NCBI RefSeq assembly: GCF_022698145.1
Contig: NZ_JALDAX010000020.1
Span: forward strand, 98,654 to 162,653
Direction: 5' to 3'
Origin: Streptomyces spinosisporus
GTDB lineage: Bacteria; Actinomycetota; Actinomycetes; Streptomycetales; Streptomycetaceae
DNA: 64,000 nt
Shown: positions 33,363 to 42,062 of the stretch, piece by piece
Position numbering within the stretch: position 1 is the first letter of the stretch
How the letters are laid out: each line of letters begins with the position of its first letter
Notes under the pieces: model-generated
Database searches by the model: none
Seen by the model: the letters and a program-made list of their open reading frames with translations, nothing else
Told to the model about the DNA's origin: nothing
Program-made: the position numbers and the translations under genes

Positions 33363-34313
33363 ATGCGCTACGACTCCCCGCTCGCCGCGGTGGGCAACAC
33401 CCCTCTGGTGCGCCTGCCGCGGCTCTCGCCGTCCGCCGACGTCCGCATCTGGGCCAAGCTGGAGGACCGCAACCCCACCGGCTCGGTCAAGGACCGCCCC
33501 GCCCTGCACATGATCGAGCAGGCCGAGAAGGACGGCCGGCTCACCCCCGGCTGCACCATCCTCGAACCGACCTCCGGCAACACCGGCATCTCCCTGGCCA
33601 TGGCCGCCAAGCTCAAGGGCTACCGCATGGTGTGCGTGATGCCCGAGAACACCTCGCAGGAGCGCCGGGACCTGCTCGGCATGTGGGGCGCCGAGATCAT
33701 CTCCTCCCCGGCCGCGGGCGGCTCCAACACCGCCGTACGGGTCGCGAAGGAACTCTCCGCCGAGCACCCGGACTGGGTGATGCTCTACCAGTACGGCAAC
33801 CCCGACAACGCCGGCGCGCACTACGCGACGACCGGCCCGGAGATCCTCGCCGACCTGCCCTCCGTCACCCACTTCGTCGCAGGCCTCGGCACCACCGGCA
33901 CCCTGATGGGCGTCGGCCGCTATCTGCGCGAGCACAAGCCGGACGTGAAGATCGTCGCCGCCGAGCCGCGCTACGACGACCTGGTGTACGGCCTCAGGAA
34001 CCTCGACGAGGGCTTCGTACCGGAGCTGTACGACGCCTCCGTCCTCACCACCCGCTTCTCGGTCGGCTCCGCCGACGCGGTCACCCGCACCCGTGAACTG
34101 CTCCAGCAGGAGGGCATCTTCGCGGGCGTCTCCACCGGGGCCGCACTGCACGCGGCGATCGGCGTCGGCAACAAGGCGCTGAAGGCGGGGGAGTCCGCCG
34201 ACATCGTGTTCGTCGTGGCCGACGGCGGCTGGAAGTACCTGTCGACGGGCGTCTACACGGCGGCCACGACGGAAGAGGCCATCGAGACGCTGCAGGGCCA
34301 GCTCTGGGCGTGA
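33363..34313 (+). CDS. cysM: Cysteine synthase CysM (CysO-dependent, O-phosphoserine type likely)
   Basis: A 316-residue PLP enzyme of the cysteine-synthase family. The PLP lysine is K43 in NPTGSVKDRPA; the phosphate/substrate loop is LEPTSGNTGISLA; the glycine loop is GLGTTGTLMGVGRYL. Coupling to cysO argues for the CysO-thiocarboxylate and O-phosphoserine route known in mycobacteria, which is resistant to oxidative conditions, rather than free sulfide and O-acetylserine. ATG at 33363. Confidence 0.94.
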   Translation: MRYDSPLAAVGNTPLVRLPRLSPSADVRIWAKLEDRNPTGSVKDRPALHMIEQAEKDGRLTPGCTILEPTSGNTGISLAMAAKLKGYRMVCVMPENTSQERRDLLGMWGAEIISSPAAGGSNTAVRVAKELSAEHPDWVMLYQYGNPDNAGAHYATTGPEILADLPSVTHFVAGLGTTGTLMGVGRYLREHKPDVKIVAAEPRYDDLVYGLRNLDEGFVPELYDASVLTTRFSVGSADAVTRTRELLQQEGIFAGVSTGAALHAAIGVGNKALKAGESADIVFVVADGGWKYLSTGVYTAATTEEAIETLQGQLWA

Positions 34314-34322
34314 GCCGCCTGC

Positions 34323-34775
34323 CTACGTAGCCAGGTGCCGGACCTGGTCCCACAGGACCGGGTCCACCACGCCCACCCTGCGCCGGAAGTCCTGCACCGG
34401 CACCTCGCGCAGCTCGTCCGTCTCCAGGAAGCTCGCACGCCCGTGGGCGTCGCCCACCGCACCCGGGGGCAGCGGGATCACTCCGGACCGCTCGTCGTGG
34501 TACTTGCTGGTGATCTTCGCGACGGTCGCCCGCCCCCCGTGCACCACCAGCACCAGACAGGGCCGGTCCTTCGCGCCGGGCCCGTCCTCGTAGGGCACGT
34601 TCGCCCACCAGATCTCCGCCGGCCGCGGCCGCGCACCCTTCCGCACCCCCGCCCGCCCCGGCGGCCGCGTCCGCCGCCCCGCAGGCCGCCGCCCCCGCCC
34701 CCAGCCATCAACAAGCGTGGCAACCAGCGCAAGCAACACCACCGCAGCCAGCGCAAGCCACCATGACGTGTCCAT
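34323..34775 (-). CDS. PemK/MazF-like protein with N-terminal transmembrane anchor
   Basis: A 150-residue protein. Residues about 4-22 (WWLALAAVVLLALVATLV) form a membrane segment and are followed by an Arg-rich stretch. Residues about 50-150 are a PemK/MazF beta-barrel: GARPRPAEIWWANVPYEDGPGAKDRPCLVL, then VAKITSKYHDERSGVIPLP. MazF toxins cut RNA, but are normally soluble and paired with an antitoxin; none is encoded next to it. ATG at 34775 is used. It converges with cysM (9-bp gap). Toxin activity is uncertain. Confidence 0.7.
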   Translation of the reverse strand: MDTSWWLALAAVVLLALVATLVDGWGRGRRPAGRRTRPPGRAGVRKGARPRPAEIWWANVPYEDGPGAKDRPCLVLVVHGGRATVAKITSKYHDERSGVIPLPPGAVGDAHGRASFLETDELREVPVQDFRRRVGVVDPVLWDQVRHLAT

Positions 34776-34841
34776 ACGGACGACGGTACCGGCGCACAAT
34801 GTGCGCCGCACAGGCTCCGGTCGAACCCGCGCGGTGAGCGT

Positions 34842-35393
34842 TCAGTACAACGGCTCTCTTCCCGTGATCTGCCGATAGATGCCGTCGAGGAGATCGACCT
34901 CGATTTCAATCTCCCTTTCGGCCAGAAAATACGCTCCGCTCGTGTATGCCGCGAGCTGCACTCGCAACATTTCCTCGATGGTGAGGAACTCGATCTCGGT
35001 GTCGGCGCCCTCCAGAACTCCGGCTACACCGATAAAATCGCCGGCTTTCCAGACCGCAGCATATTGGTCGGACGAAGCAGACAGGAGGATGGGTACCCAG
35101 TCGCCCAGCGTGTCCAAGTCTGGATTTCCCAGTCGCCGTACGTCTCTTGCCTCTTCCGCCGAGGGGAAAATGTAGCCCGGAACGAACGCCGCGTCTCAAA
35201 CGGTCTGCCCCGACCGGCGCCGACCTCCATTGCACCAGGAGAACCAGTCCGAAACCTCCTCCGGTACGTCGCCGAGCAGTTGACGCAGTTCGTCCGCGGG
35301 AAGACCCGGTCGTTCGAGATCGGCCACCACGGGCCGACCGAGACGTGAAAGCTCTCCTTGGATGCTGTCGAGCAACTCGGTGACTGCGGTCAT
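34842..35393 (-). pseudogene. SMI1/KNR4 (SUKH)-like gene interrupted by an in-frame TGA
   Basis: The frame from ATG 35393 (GAGGAA upstream) reads TAVTELLDSIQGELSRLG to SDWFSWCNGGRRRSGQTV, meets TGA at 35198-35196 (codon 66), then continues in the same frame with DAAFVPGYIFPSAEEARDVR, DWVPILLSASSDQYAAVW and a plausible end at 34842. Joined, the 183 codons have the SUKH pattern: W-x3-NG, then PGY-x-F-x-SAEEA, then WVPI. One G-to-A change of a Trp codon would explain it. SUKH proteins are typical immunity proteins. Locally AT-richer than neighbours. Confidence 0.7.
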
Positions 35394-35645
35394 GATTTCC
35401 TCGTGGGTTGGGGCCTGCCGGGGCGCTGCGAGGGCCTTTTGCGTGGTTCTCTCGGACACTATGGCTCCAGCAACTGAGCGACATCGTTTCGGAGGCAGCA
35501 GCTCACCAGAAGGACACCTCCCAGTCATACTGGATCGCGCGCACGGCCCTTGATCCGGGTGGACGGGGCCGGGGACGAGTTGTCCAGCACGTCCACGGAC
35601 AGCAAGGGGGAACATGACAGTGCCGGGAGCGGGAATCGCATCGCA

Positions 35646-36307
35646 ATGGTGAGGAACAAGCCGCACAGGCGGAGGACCGGCCTGAGGCAGAGCGCTCGCA
35701 CCCGTCAGGCGCGACGGGCCCAGGAGCGCGCCCGTGCCGCTCAGGGCCCGCCCTTGAGTGGGGTGGAAGTTTCCCCCGGCTCCGAAGCACATGCCCCTGG
35801 CCCGGAAGACGACAGGCTCGTCCGGATGGCGGCACCGGTGCGGTACGCGCTGCTGGCCATCTCCCTCGTCATGCTCCTGTGGTTCATGACGGCGTTGCGG
35901 CCGGGTAAGGTGTCGAACCTTGAAATTCCCCTGCCCACATGGGCGTTGGACGTCGCGGCACTCAGCCCTCTGGCGGCACTGGCCCGGTACTGGAACCCGG
36001 AGATCAGGAAGAAGACCGACACGTTGGAATTCGACTTGAAGCTCCTCAGCGGTCTCTACTTCCTCATGGCCATCCTCGGAGCCGCTCTCGGTGGCTACTG
36101 GCAACTGTGGCCCGGAGTCGCGATAAGCGTGGCGGTGCACGCAGGCATTTGGCACACGAACAGGCAGGCCCGTGACCATGGCTGACCTCGCCACTCGCCC
36201 AGCCTCCCACCGACCGTCTTCTCCTGCCCGTGGACTGGGCACAGATCCCGCTCCGTCGCGGTGTTGGCCGAGAAGTTGAGGCGGAGCCTGCTTACGGCGG
36301 CCACTGA
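35646..36307 (+). pseudogene. Decayed copy of a small membrane protein (paralogue A)
   Basis: Starting MVRNKPHRRRTG, a basic N-terminal region leads to two or three hydrophobic segments (MLLWFMTAL, LDVAALSPLAALARYW, LYFLMAILGAALGGYWQLWPGVAISVAVHAGIWHTNRQA), and the frame stops at 36185. A neighbouring frame then continues the match to paralogue B: LLLPVDWAQIPLRRGVGREV, stopping at 36307. A single frameshift near 36170-36190 therefore truncates the gene. A TTG at 35550 is in frame but the ATG at 35646 aligns with the paralogue start. Function unknown. Confidence 0.6.
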
Positions 36308-36351
36308 GGCCCGGAGGGCCGACGCACTCGAGATGTATCTGCCTGGTGCTC

Positions 36352-36786
36352 ATGGACATCGGCGCGTTCAGGACTGCCACCCGCGCGAGCGCCACGCGTC
36401 GTGCGGCTGTCGGTGGTAAGGCAGCACGGCTGCATAGGCTCGCGGACGGGAACAAGGCGCGCGCTGCGGCAAGGGAAGTACGAGAAGCTCCTCTGCCCGA
36501 GGCGACGACAACAGGTACTGCCAGCGCGATGGGAGACAAGCTGATGAAGCAGCGCATGGATGACATCAGCCGAGCGCGAGACGCCTTTCCCGGCAACGAG
36601 GCGCTGCAGAAGAACGCGGCTGAGGCTGGTCGACAACTCGGCATCCAACGCGCGTCCTGGGGAGTAGGAACCGGCATGGACCTCGCGGACAAGTCCTCGG
36701 ACCAATGGGACCCGCTCATCGGTGGGACTTACGCTCAGACCAAGGGTGACCTGACCGCTCCGCTTCCTGGGACGTCGCAGTGGTGA
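36352..36786 (+). CDS. Hypothetical protein upstream of paralogue B
   Basis: A 144-residue frame (GTG at 36346 also possible) with an Arg/Ala-rich first half and a more protein-like second half: MGDKLMKQRMDDISRARDAF, then AAEAGRQLGIQRASWGVGTG and DKSSDQWDPLIGGTYAQTKG. The stop overlaps the GTG of the next frame by 4 bp, which favours a real coding end. The N-terminus has no ribosome site and may be a fusion with debris of paralogue A. No family recognised. Confidence 0.4.
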   Translation: MDIGAFRTATRASATRRAAVGGKAARLHRLADGNKARAAAREVREAPLPEATTTGTASAMGDKLMKQRMDDISRARDAFPGNEALQKNAAEAGRQLGIQRASWGVGTGMDLADKSSDQWDPLIGGTYAQTKGDLTAPLPGTSQW

Positions 36787-37704
36787 GGCGCCGTCCCGCA
36801 CAGCAGGGACCCGGCAGTTCGGAAGCTGCCAACGGATGGAAGGCCGAGCAGGCCCAGCGGCGCGTACGTTCTGCTGGTTCGCAGAGTCCCCGCATGGACT
36901 CGCCTGCTGTGCGTCGCCGCAAGGCTCAACAAGTTGCGGCCGTGCAGCGTGAGGAAAGCCGGATCACGGGTCCACAGCCGACCAAAGCACAGCGCGCAGT
37001 CCTCGAACACGGCGAGAAATTGCGGTGGATGGTCATCGTTGTCGTGATGCTCGCCCTGGTCCGGCTGTTCGTCAGCGACCGCTTGCGTGGCTCCCTGGGA
37101 CTTCTGCCGCTGCCCACGTGGGAGTGGGATGTGGCGGCGTTCACACCGTTGCTGGCGCTCTTGCTCCTGTGGGACGCAGAATTCCGTCGGCGGGTATCCC
37201 TGTTGTCAGGGGAACTCGTATTTGTGAGCGGTTTCTACGCGCTCTACGCCGTCCCTGCCGCCCTGATGGGTCACTGGCAACTGTGGCCTGCTGTCGCCTT
37301 CAGTATCGCCGTCGTCGCCGGTATCTGGCATACGAACAGGCCCGCACTCGTGACTGAGCCGATCTCCCCGCCTACCGGTTATCACCTGCTGCTCCCCGCG
37401 GACTGGGTGCAGATTCCGCTGGGCAAAGGCGTTACGCAGGAGGTCGTACGCTCCATCCTCGCTTCGGCCTTCGCCCGTCCACCAGCAGAATCTCGGTGCG
37501 TCGATCATCGTGTCCAAGTCGCGGCTGCCCCTCCCGGGTGGCCGGAATGTCGACTATTTCGTTTCCGTACCCGGCGATCCCGGTCACTGGTTCGTGGCCG
37601 CCTTCTCCACGATTGGAGCTGGGAATCCGCACGACGACCTCGCCAGCGCCATGGTCGAGTGGTTCGACGCGCTCATGACTACCTTTCGGTGGAGCTGGAC
37701 ATGA
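36783..37704 (+). pseudogene. Frameshifted membrane protein (paralogue B)
   Basis: GTG at 36783. A basic N-terminus is followed by hydrophobic segments (MVIVVVMLALVRLFVS, WDVAAFTPLLALLLLWD, FYALYAVPAALMGHWQLWPAVAFSIAVVAGIWHTNRPA), closely matching paralogue A, then HLLLPADWVQIPLGKGVTQEVVRSILASAFAR. Near 37475-37500 the sensible reading moves to another frame: QQNLGASIIVSKSRLPLPGG, DYFVSVPGDPGHWFVAAFST, MVEWFDALMTTF, ending TGA at 37704. That stop overlaps the next ATG (ATGA), supporting it as the ancestral end. Confidence 0.6.
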
Positions 37705-38208
37705 CCGAACCCCGGGTTGAACTGGAACACGAGTTCAGCCTCGACATCGAGTACGACCCGAGCCGATGGCTGGAGCTCCCGCCGCGCTGGGACACGGAGG
37801 AGTGGCCGGACATCAGTGTCTGGGCACGTACGTGTGCCGCGTTGTCCTGGCGGTCGTACGGACTGGACCCGGGAAGGTCGGGCGTCGCGTTTCTTGCGGA
37901 TGCGCTGCGGCGCTTCGCGCAAGCCTTCGCACCCGAGTCCCTTTTGCACGGAGCGGCTCGGGGAGGGACTGCGGTCCTTTCGCTACCTGCGCCAGGATGA
38001 TGCCCCCGAAGTGCTCGCCGCCCTCCGCTACGCCTGGCGCGACGAGAAAGTCGGCGCCGACGTGGTGCTGTGGACCGTGACCGACGACACCGCGCAGATC
38101 ATCCAAGCAGCCCCGGACATTGAAGAGCTGGCGCACAAGGTGAGCGTGGTGGTGTGGGATCTCCAATCGGACGCCAGTTCGATGGCGCCGGGAGCGGGGA
38201 TCGGATGA
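37701..38208 (+). pseudogene. Frameshifted partner gene of paralogue B
   Basis: ATG at 37701 gives MTEPRVELEHEFSLDIEYDP, PPRWDTEEWPDISVWARTCA and LADALRRFAQAFAPES. Around 37940 the coherent reading shifts frame to FCTERLGEGLRSFRYLRQDD, LRYAWRDEKVGADVVLWTVT, DDTAQIIQAAPDIEELAHKV and stops at 38208. The join is abrupt, as if an internal segment has been lost. I recall intact actinobacterial homologues of unknown function next to such membrane proteins. The ancestral function is unknown. Confidence 0.55.
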
Positions 38209-38222
38209 GCTGCGTGCTCTGA

Positions 38223-38244
38223 GGCACACGTATGCACGTGTGCC
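38223..38244. terminator. Perfect hairpin downstream of the decayed island
   Basis: GGCACACGT (38223-38231), loop ATGC, ACGTGTGCC (38236-38244). A 9-bp perfect stem 15 bp after the last broken frame. Confidence 0.6.
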
Positions 38245-38435
38245 CTCGGCGTGCCCCCGGATCTTCACCGAACGGCTGACCGCCAGGTAACCCGGATGGC
38301 AGCGGTGCCAGGTGAGTTCGCCCACAACAGGTCATGCCGGAGGAGCGACCGGGCGTTTTGCGCCTTACGCTCGACGGACCGCACGACCCCCGTCTCCCGC
38401 CAGAAAAAGTTCCCGCCCGCGGAGGTTTCTGCTTC

Positions 38436-39188
38436 ATGAAGCTCACCGTCGTCGGTTGCTCGGGGTCGTTCCCGTCCGCGGAATCGGCCTGCTCGAGCTA
38501 CCTCGTAGAGGCCGACGGCTTCCGGCTGCTTCTCGACATGGGCAACGGTGCCCTTGGCGAGCTGCAGCGCCACTGCGGTCTCTACGACCTCGACGCGATC
38601 TTCCTCAGCCATCTGCACGCCGACCACTGCATCGACATGTGCGCGTACTTCGTCGCGCGCTACTACCGCCACGACGGCGGCCGCTGCGACCCCATCCCGG
38701 TCTACGGCCCCGAGGGCACCGAACACCGCCTGACCACGGCGTACGCCGACACCCCCACCGCCTCCTCCATGAGCGAGGTCTTCGACTTCCACACGGTCAA
38801 GCCGTCCACCTTCGAGATCGGCCCGTTCACGGTGCACACGGAACGCGTGGCCCATCCCGTGGAGGCGTACGGCATCCGCGTCGAGCACGGCGGGTCGTCC
38901 CTGACGTACTCCGGCGACACCGGGATCAGCCCCGCGCTGGACCAACTCGCCCGCGACACCGACCTGTTCCTGTGCGAGGCCGCCTTCACGCACGGCAAGG
39001 AGAACATCCCGGACCTGCACCTCAACGGCCGCGAGGCGGGCGAGACAGCCGCCAGGGCCGGGGCCGGGCGGCTGGTGCTGACCCACATCCCGCCGTGGAC
39101 CGATCCGCAGGTCAACCTGCGCGACGCGCGCGAGGTCTTCTCCGGGCCGGTGGAGCTGGCGGCGCCGCGCATGGCGTACGACATCTGA
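38436..39188 (+). CDS. MBL-fold metallohydrolase
   Basis: A 250-residue metallo-beta-lactamase-fold enzyme of the RNase Z/cyclic-nucleotide phosphodiesterase-like group. The metal motif is H59-L-H-A-D-H64 (FLSHLHADHCIDM). Further ligands are in ERVAHPVEAYG, YSGDTGIS and VLTHIPPW. ATG at 38436 has GGAGG ten bases upstream. Usually lies close to rph and rdgB in Streptomyces. The precise substrate is unknown; a phosphodiesterase or RNA-processing role is plausible. Confidence 0.88.
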   Translation: MKLTVVGCSGSFPSAESACSSYLVEADGFRLLLDMGNGALGELQRHCGLYDLDAIFLSHLHADHCIDMCAYFVARYYRHDGGRCDPIPVYGPEGTEHRLTTAYADTPTASSMSEVFDFHTVKPSTFEIGPFTVHTERVAHPVEAYGIRVEHGGSSLTYSGDTGISPALDQLARDTDLFLCEAAFTHGKENIPDLHLNGREAGETAARAGAGRLVLTHIPPWTDPQVNLRDAREVFSGPVELAAPRMAYDI

Positions 39189-39202
39189 CCCCGCCCCACG
39201 CG

Positions 39203-39235
39203 AAGGCCCCGGTACCGAAACGGTGCCGGGGCCTT
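39203..39235. terminator. Bidirectional terminator between MBL hydrolase and nagE2
   Basis: AAGGCCCCGGTACCG (39203-39217), loop AAA, CGGTGCCGGGGCCTT (39221-39235), a 15-bp stem with one wobble, placed between converging genes. Confidence 0.85.
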
Positions 39236-39254
39236 CGTCATGCCTGGAGGGCGC

Positions 39255-40505
39255 TCACGCCTTGGTGAGGTCCTCGACCTCCTCCTCGGGCTCGCGGCCC
39301 GGGGTGGGGAGGTTGAACTTGACGATCGCGAAGCGGAACGTCACGTAGTAGATCACCGCGAAGACCAGGCCGATCGGGATGATCAGCCATGGTTTCGTCG
39401 CCAGATGCCAGTTGAGGGCGTAGTCGATGGCACCGGCCGAGAAGTTGAAGCCGTCGTGGACCCCCAGGCCCCAGGTCACCGCCATGGACACGGCGGTCAG
39501 GACGGCGTGCAGCACGTACAGGACCGGCGCGATGAACATGAACGAGAACTCGATGGGCTCGGTGACGCCGGTGACGAACGACGTCAGGGCGAGGGAGATC
39601 ATCATGCCGAGCACCGCCTTGCGGCGCTCGGGCCGTGCGGTGTGCGCCATGGCCAGGGCGGCGGCCGGAAGGCCGAACATCATGATCGGGAAGAAGCCCG
39701 TCTGGAACAGACCGGCGGACGGGTCGCCGTGCAGGAAGCGCGGGATGTCACCCTGCCAGACCTGGCCGGCGGAGTCGGTGAAGTCGCCGAGCTGGAACCA
39801 GGCCACCGTGTTGACGAACTGGTGCATGCCGACCGGGATCAGCGCCCGGTTCACGCCGCCGAACAGGGCCGCGCCGCCCGAGCCGAGGCCGGTCATCCAC
39901 TCGCCGAAGTTCGAGATGCCGTCGCCGATGGGCTCCCAGACGAGGCCGAAGAAGACACCCATCACGATGCCGACGAACGCCATGATGATCGGCACCAGGC
40001 GGCGGCCGTTGAAGAAGCCCAGCCAGTCCACGAGCCTGGTGCGGTGGAAGCGCTGCCACAGCACGGCGGCGAGCAGACCCATGACGATGCCGCCGAGAAT
40101 GCCGGGATCGTTGTAGGTCGCGGCGATGTCCGCGCCCTTCTGGATCTTCGCCTCGGTGACGGGGAAGGCCTGGAGGACCTTGCTGTAGACGAGGAAGCCC
40201 ACCACGGCGGCCAGGGCCGTCGAGCCGTCGGCCTTCTTGGCGAAGCCGATGGCCACGCCTATGCAGAACAGAATCGGCAGGGCCCCGGTGAGGGCGCCGC
40301 CCGCGTTGTTGAACACGGCGGCGACCTTGTCCCAGCCCAGGCCGTCCTTGCCGAAGATGTCGTCCTGACCGAGGCGGACCATGATGCCCGCCGCCGGCAG
40401 CACGGCGATCGGCAACTGAAGGCTGCGTCCTACCTTCTGCAGGCCCTTGAACAGGCCAGATCCCCGCTTCGTCGCGGGAGCCGCCGAGGCGGTGGCGGTG
40501 CTCAT
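39255..40505 (-). CDS. nagE2: N-acetylglucosamine PTS permease EIIC
   Basis: A 416-residue PTS_EIIC permease (about 10 helices) that imports GlcNAc while it is phosphorylated through EIIB. Family marks are the opening GLQKVGRSLQLPIAVLPAAGIM, KADGSTALAAVVGFLVYSKV, GVNRALIPVGMHQFVNTVAWF, and TGVTEPIEFSFMFIAPVLY (sugar/phospho-transfer loop). EIIA and EIIB domains are absent, so it relies on separate NagF and Crr. ATG at 40505 follows GGAGGAAAG. Two dre-like DasR sites lie 20-52 bp upstream. It is a tandem paralogue of nagE1. Confidence 0.92.
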   Translation of the reverse strand: MSTATASAAPATKRGSGLFKGLQKVGRSLQLPIAVLPAAGIMVRLGQDDIFGKDGLGWDKVAAVFNNAGGALTGALPILFCIGVAIGFAKKADGSTALAAVVGFLVYSKVLQAFPVTEAKIQKGADIAATYNDPGILGGIVMGLLAAVLWQRFHRTRLVDWLGFFNGRRLVPIIMAFVGIVMGVFFGLVWEPIGDGISNFGEWMTGLGSGGAALFGGVNRALIPVGMHQFVNTVAWFQLGDFTDSAGQVWQGDIPRFLHGDPSAGLFQTGFFPIMMFGLPAAALAMAHTARPERRKAVLGMMISLALTSFVTGVTEPIEFSFMFIAPVLYVLHAVLTAVSMAVTWGLGVHDGFNFSAGAIDYALNWHLATKPWLIIPIGLVFAVIYYVTFRFAIVKFNLPTPGREPEEEVEDLTKA

Positions 40506-40524
40506 CTTTCTTTCCTCCATCGGT

Positions 40525-40540
40525 GGTGGTCTACACCACT
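40525..40540. promoter_or_regulatory. DasR operator (dre) upstream of nagE2, site 1
   Basis: The 16-mer with core TGGTCTACACCA fits the DasR consensus A[CG]TGGTCTAGACCA[CG]T with one core change. It lies 20 bp before the nagE2 start. DasR would repress until glucosamine-6-phosphate accumulates. Confidence 0.85.
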
Positions 40541-40541
40541 C

Positions 40542-40557
40542 AGTGGTGTAGACCTGT
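40542..40557. promoter_or_regulatory. DasR operator (dre) upstream of nagE2, site 2
   Basis: AGTGGTGTAGACCTGT, a second near-consensus dre one base from site 1. Two adjacent sites suggest tighter repression of nagE2. Confidence 0.8.
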
Positions 40558-40650
40558 TGTACACGATGGAGGCCGTATAAGGAACCCGTCAAATTCGCAA
40601 CCGGAACGCTACGCGCCGTGCCTGTGCGACGGCTCCGCGAGCAGGGGTTC

Positions 40651-41937
40651 TCAGGCCTTCGTCACGTCCTCGCGCTCCTCCTCCGGCTCCCGCCCCGGCG
40701 TCTTCAGATCGAACTTGGTGATCGCGAAACGGAAGACGGCGTAGTACACCACCGCGAAGCACAGGCCGATCGGGATGATCGCCCACGGCCTCGTCGCCAG
40801 GTTCCAGTTGATGACGTAGTCGATCAGCCCGGCCGAGAAGCTGAACCCGTCGTGCACGCCCAGCCCCCACGTCACCGCCATCGACACACCCGTCAGCACC
40901 GCGTGCACCGCGTACAGGACCGGCGCGATGAACAGGAACGAGTACTCGATCGGCTCCGTGATACCGGTGACGAACGACGTCAGCGCCACCGACAGCATCA
41001 GACCGCCGACCTCCTTGCGCCGGTCCGGCCGCGCGCAGTGCGTGATCGCCAGCGCCGCCGCCGGCAGCGCGAACATCATGATCGGGAAGAAGCCCGAGGT
41101 GAACTGGCCCGCGTTCGGATCGCCCGCCAGGAACATGTTGATGTCACCGTGCACCACCGACCCGTCCGGCTTGGTGAAGCTGCCGAACTGGAACCAGATG
41201 GGCACGTTCAGGAACTGGTGCAGACCGATCACCAGCAGCGCCCGGTTCGCGAGACCGAACACGCCCGCACCCCACGCCCCCAGATCGCTCATCCAGTCGC
41301 TGAAGCTCTCCAGACCGTCACCGATCGGCGGCCAGATCCACAGACACAGCGCCGCGAACGCGATCGACACGAACGCCATGATGATCGGCACCAGCCGGCG
41401 GCCGTTGAAGAAACCGAGCCAGTCCACCAGCTTCGTACGGTGGAACCGCCGCCAGAAGAACGCCGAAAGCAGGCCGATCACGATGCCCCCGAACACACCC
41501 GGGTTCTGGTACGTGAACTCGACGACCGAGTTGTCCTCCAGCCGGCAGCCCACCTGCACGGCCGTGCTGCCCGACGGACAGTCCTCCGGGAAGGCGCGCA
41601 GCACGCTGTAGTAGACGAGGAAACCCACCACCGCGGCCAGCGCCGTCGAACCGTCCGCCTTCTTCGCCATGCCGATGGCCACACCCACGCAGAACAGCAG
41701 CGGCAGACCCAGCTGCCCGTCCAGCAGCGCGCCGCCCGCAGCCCCCATCACCTTGGAGACGTTGTCCCAGCCGAGCCCGTCCGCACCGAAGACGTCCGGC
41801 TGCCCGAGCCGGTTCAGGATGCCCGCCGCGGGCAGCACCGCGATCGGCAACTGCAGGCTGCGGCCCATCTTCTGCAGACCCTGGAACGCCGATTGCCACC
41901 GGCGTCGGGCGGGGGAGATCTCGGTGTCGGCACTCAT
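40651..41937 (-). CDS. nagE1: N-acetylglucosamine PTS permease EIIC (paralogue)
   Basis: A 428-residue EIIC permease with the same blocks as nagE2 (GLQKMGRSLQLPIAVLPAAGIL, KADGSTALAAVVGFLVYYSV, TGITEPIEYSFLFIAPVLY). It has an extra periplasmic-type insertion with two Cys (EDCPSGSTAVQVGCRLEDNS). The gene is divergent from nagF and separated from nagE2 by 145 bp. ATG at 41937. One dre-like operator is in the divergent region. Confidence 0.9.
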   Translation of the reverse strand: MSADTEISPARRRWQSAFQGLQKMGRSLQLPIAVLPAAGILNRLGQPDVFGADGLGWDNVSKVMGAAGGALLDGQLGLPLLFCVGVAIGMAKKADGSTALAAVVGFLVYYSVLRAFPEDCPSGSTAVQVGCRLEDNSVVEFTYQNPGVFGGIVIGLLSAFFWRRFHRTKLVDWLGFFNGRRLVPIIMAFVSIAFAALCLWIWPPIGDGLESFSDWMSDLGAWGAGVFGLANRALLVIGLHQFLNVPIWFQFGSFTKPDGSVVHGDINMFLAGDPNAGQFTSGFFPIMMFALPAAALAITHCARPDRRKEVGGLMLSVALTSFVTGITEPIEYSFLFIAPVLYAVHAVLTGVSMAVTWGLGVHDGFSFSAGLIDYVINWNLATRPWAIIPIGLCFAVVYYAVFRFAITKFDLKTPGREPEEEREDVTKA

Positions 41938-41957
41938 GAGTTGGCGACCGCCTGCAA

Positions 41958-41973
41958 GGTGGTGTAGACCAGT
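41958..41973. promoter_or_regulatory. DasR operator (dre) in the nagE1-nagF divergent region
   Basis: GGTGGTGTAGACCAGT matches the dre core TGGTNTAGACCA. It lies 21 bp before nagE1 and 90 bp before nagF, so one site could regulate both directions. Confidence 0.85.
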
Positions 41974-42062
41974 TACGACGATTGGGATGCTGTGACGCCA
42001 TCATTGGGTACGCGCGGCGCCATCGCTCGTGAAGTTGGGCCAACTGTGCGTGAGGAGACGTC

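Noticed and set aside
35196..35198. Possible selenocysteine codon in the SUKH-like gene
   Set aside because: SUKH proteins are not selenoproteins, no SECIS-like hairpin is evident, and the expected residue there is Trp.
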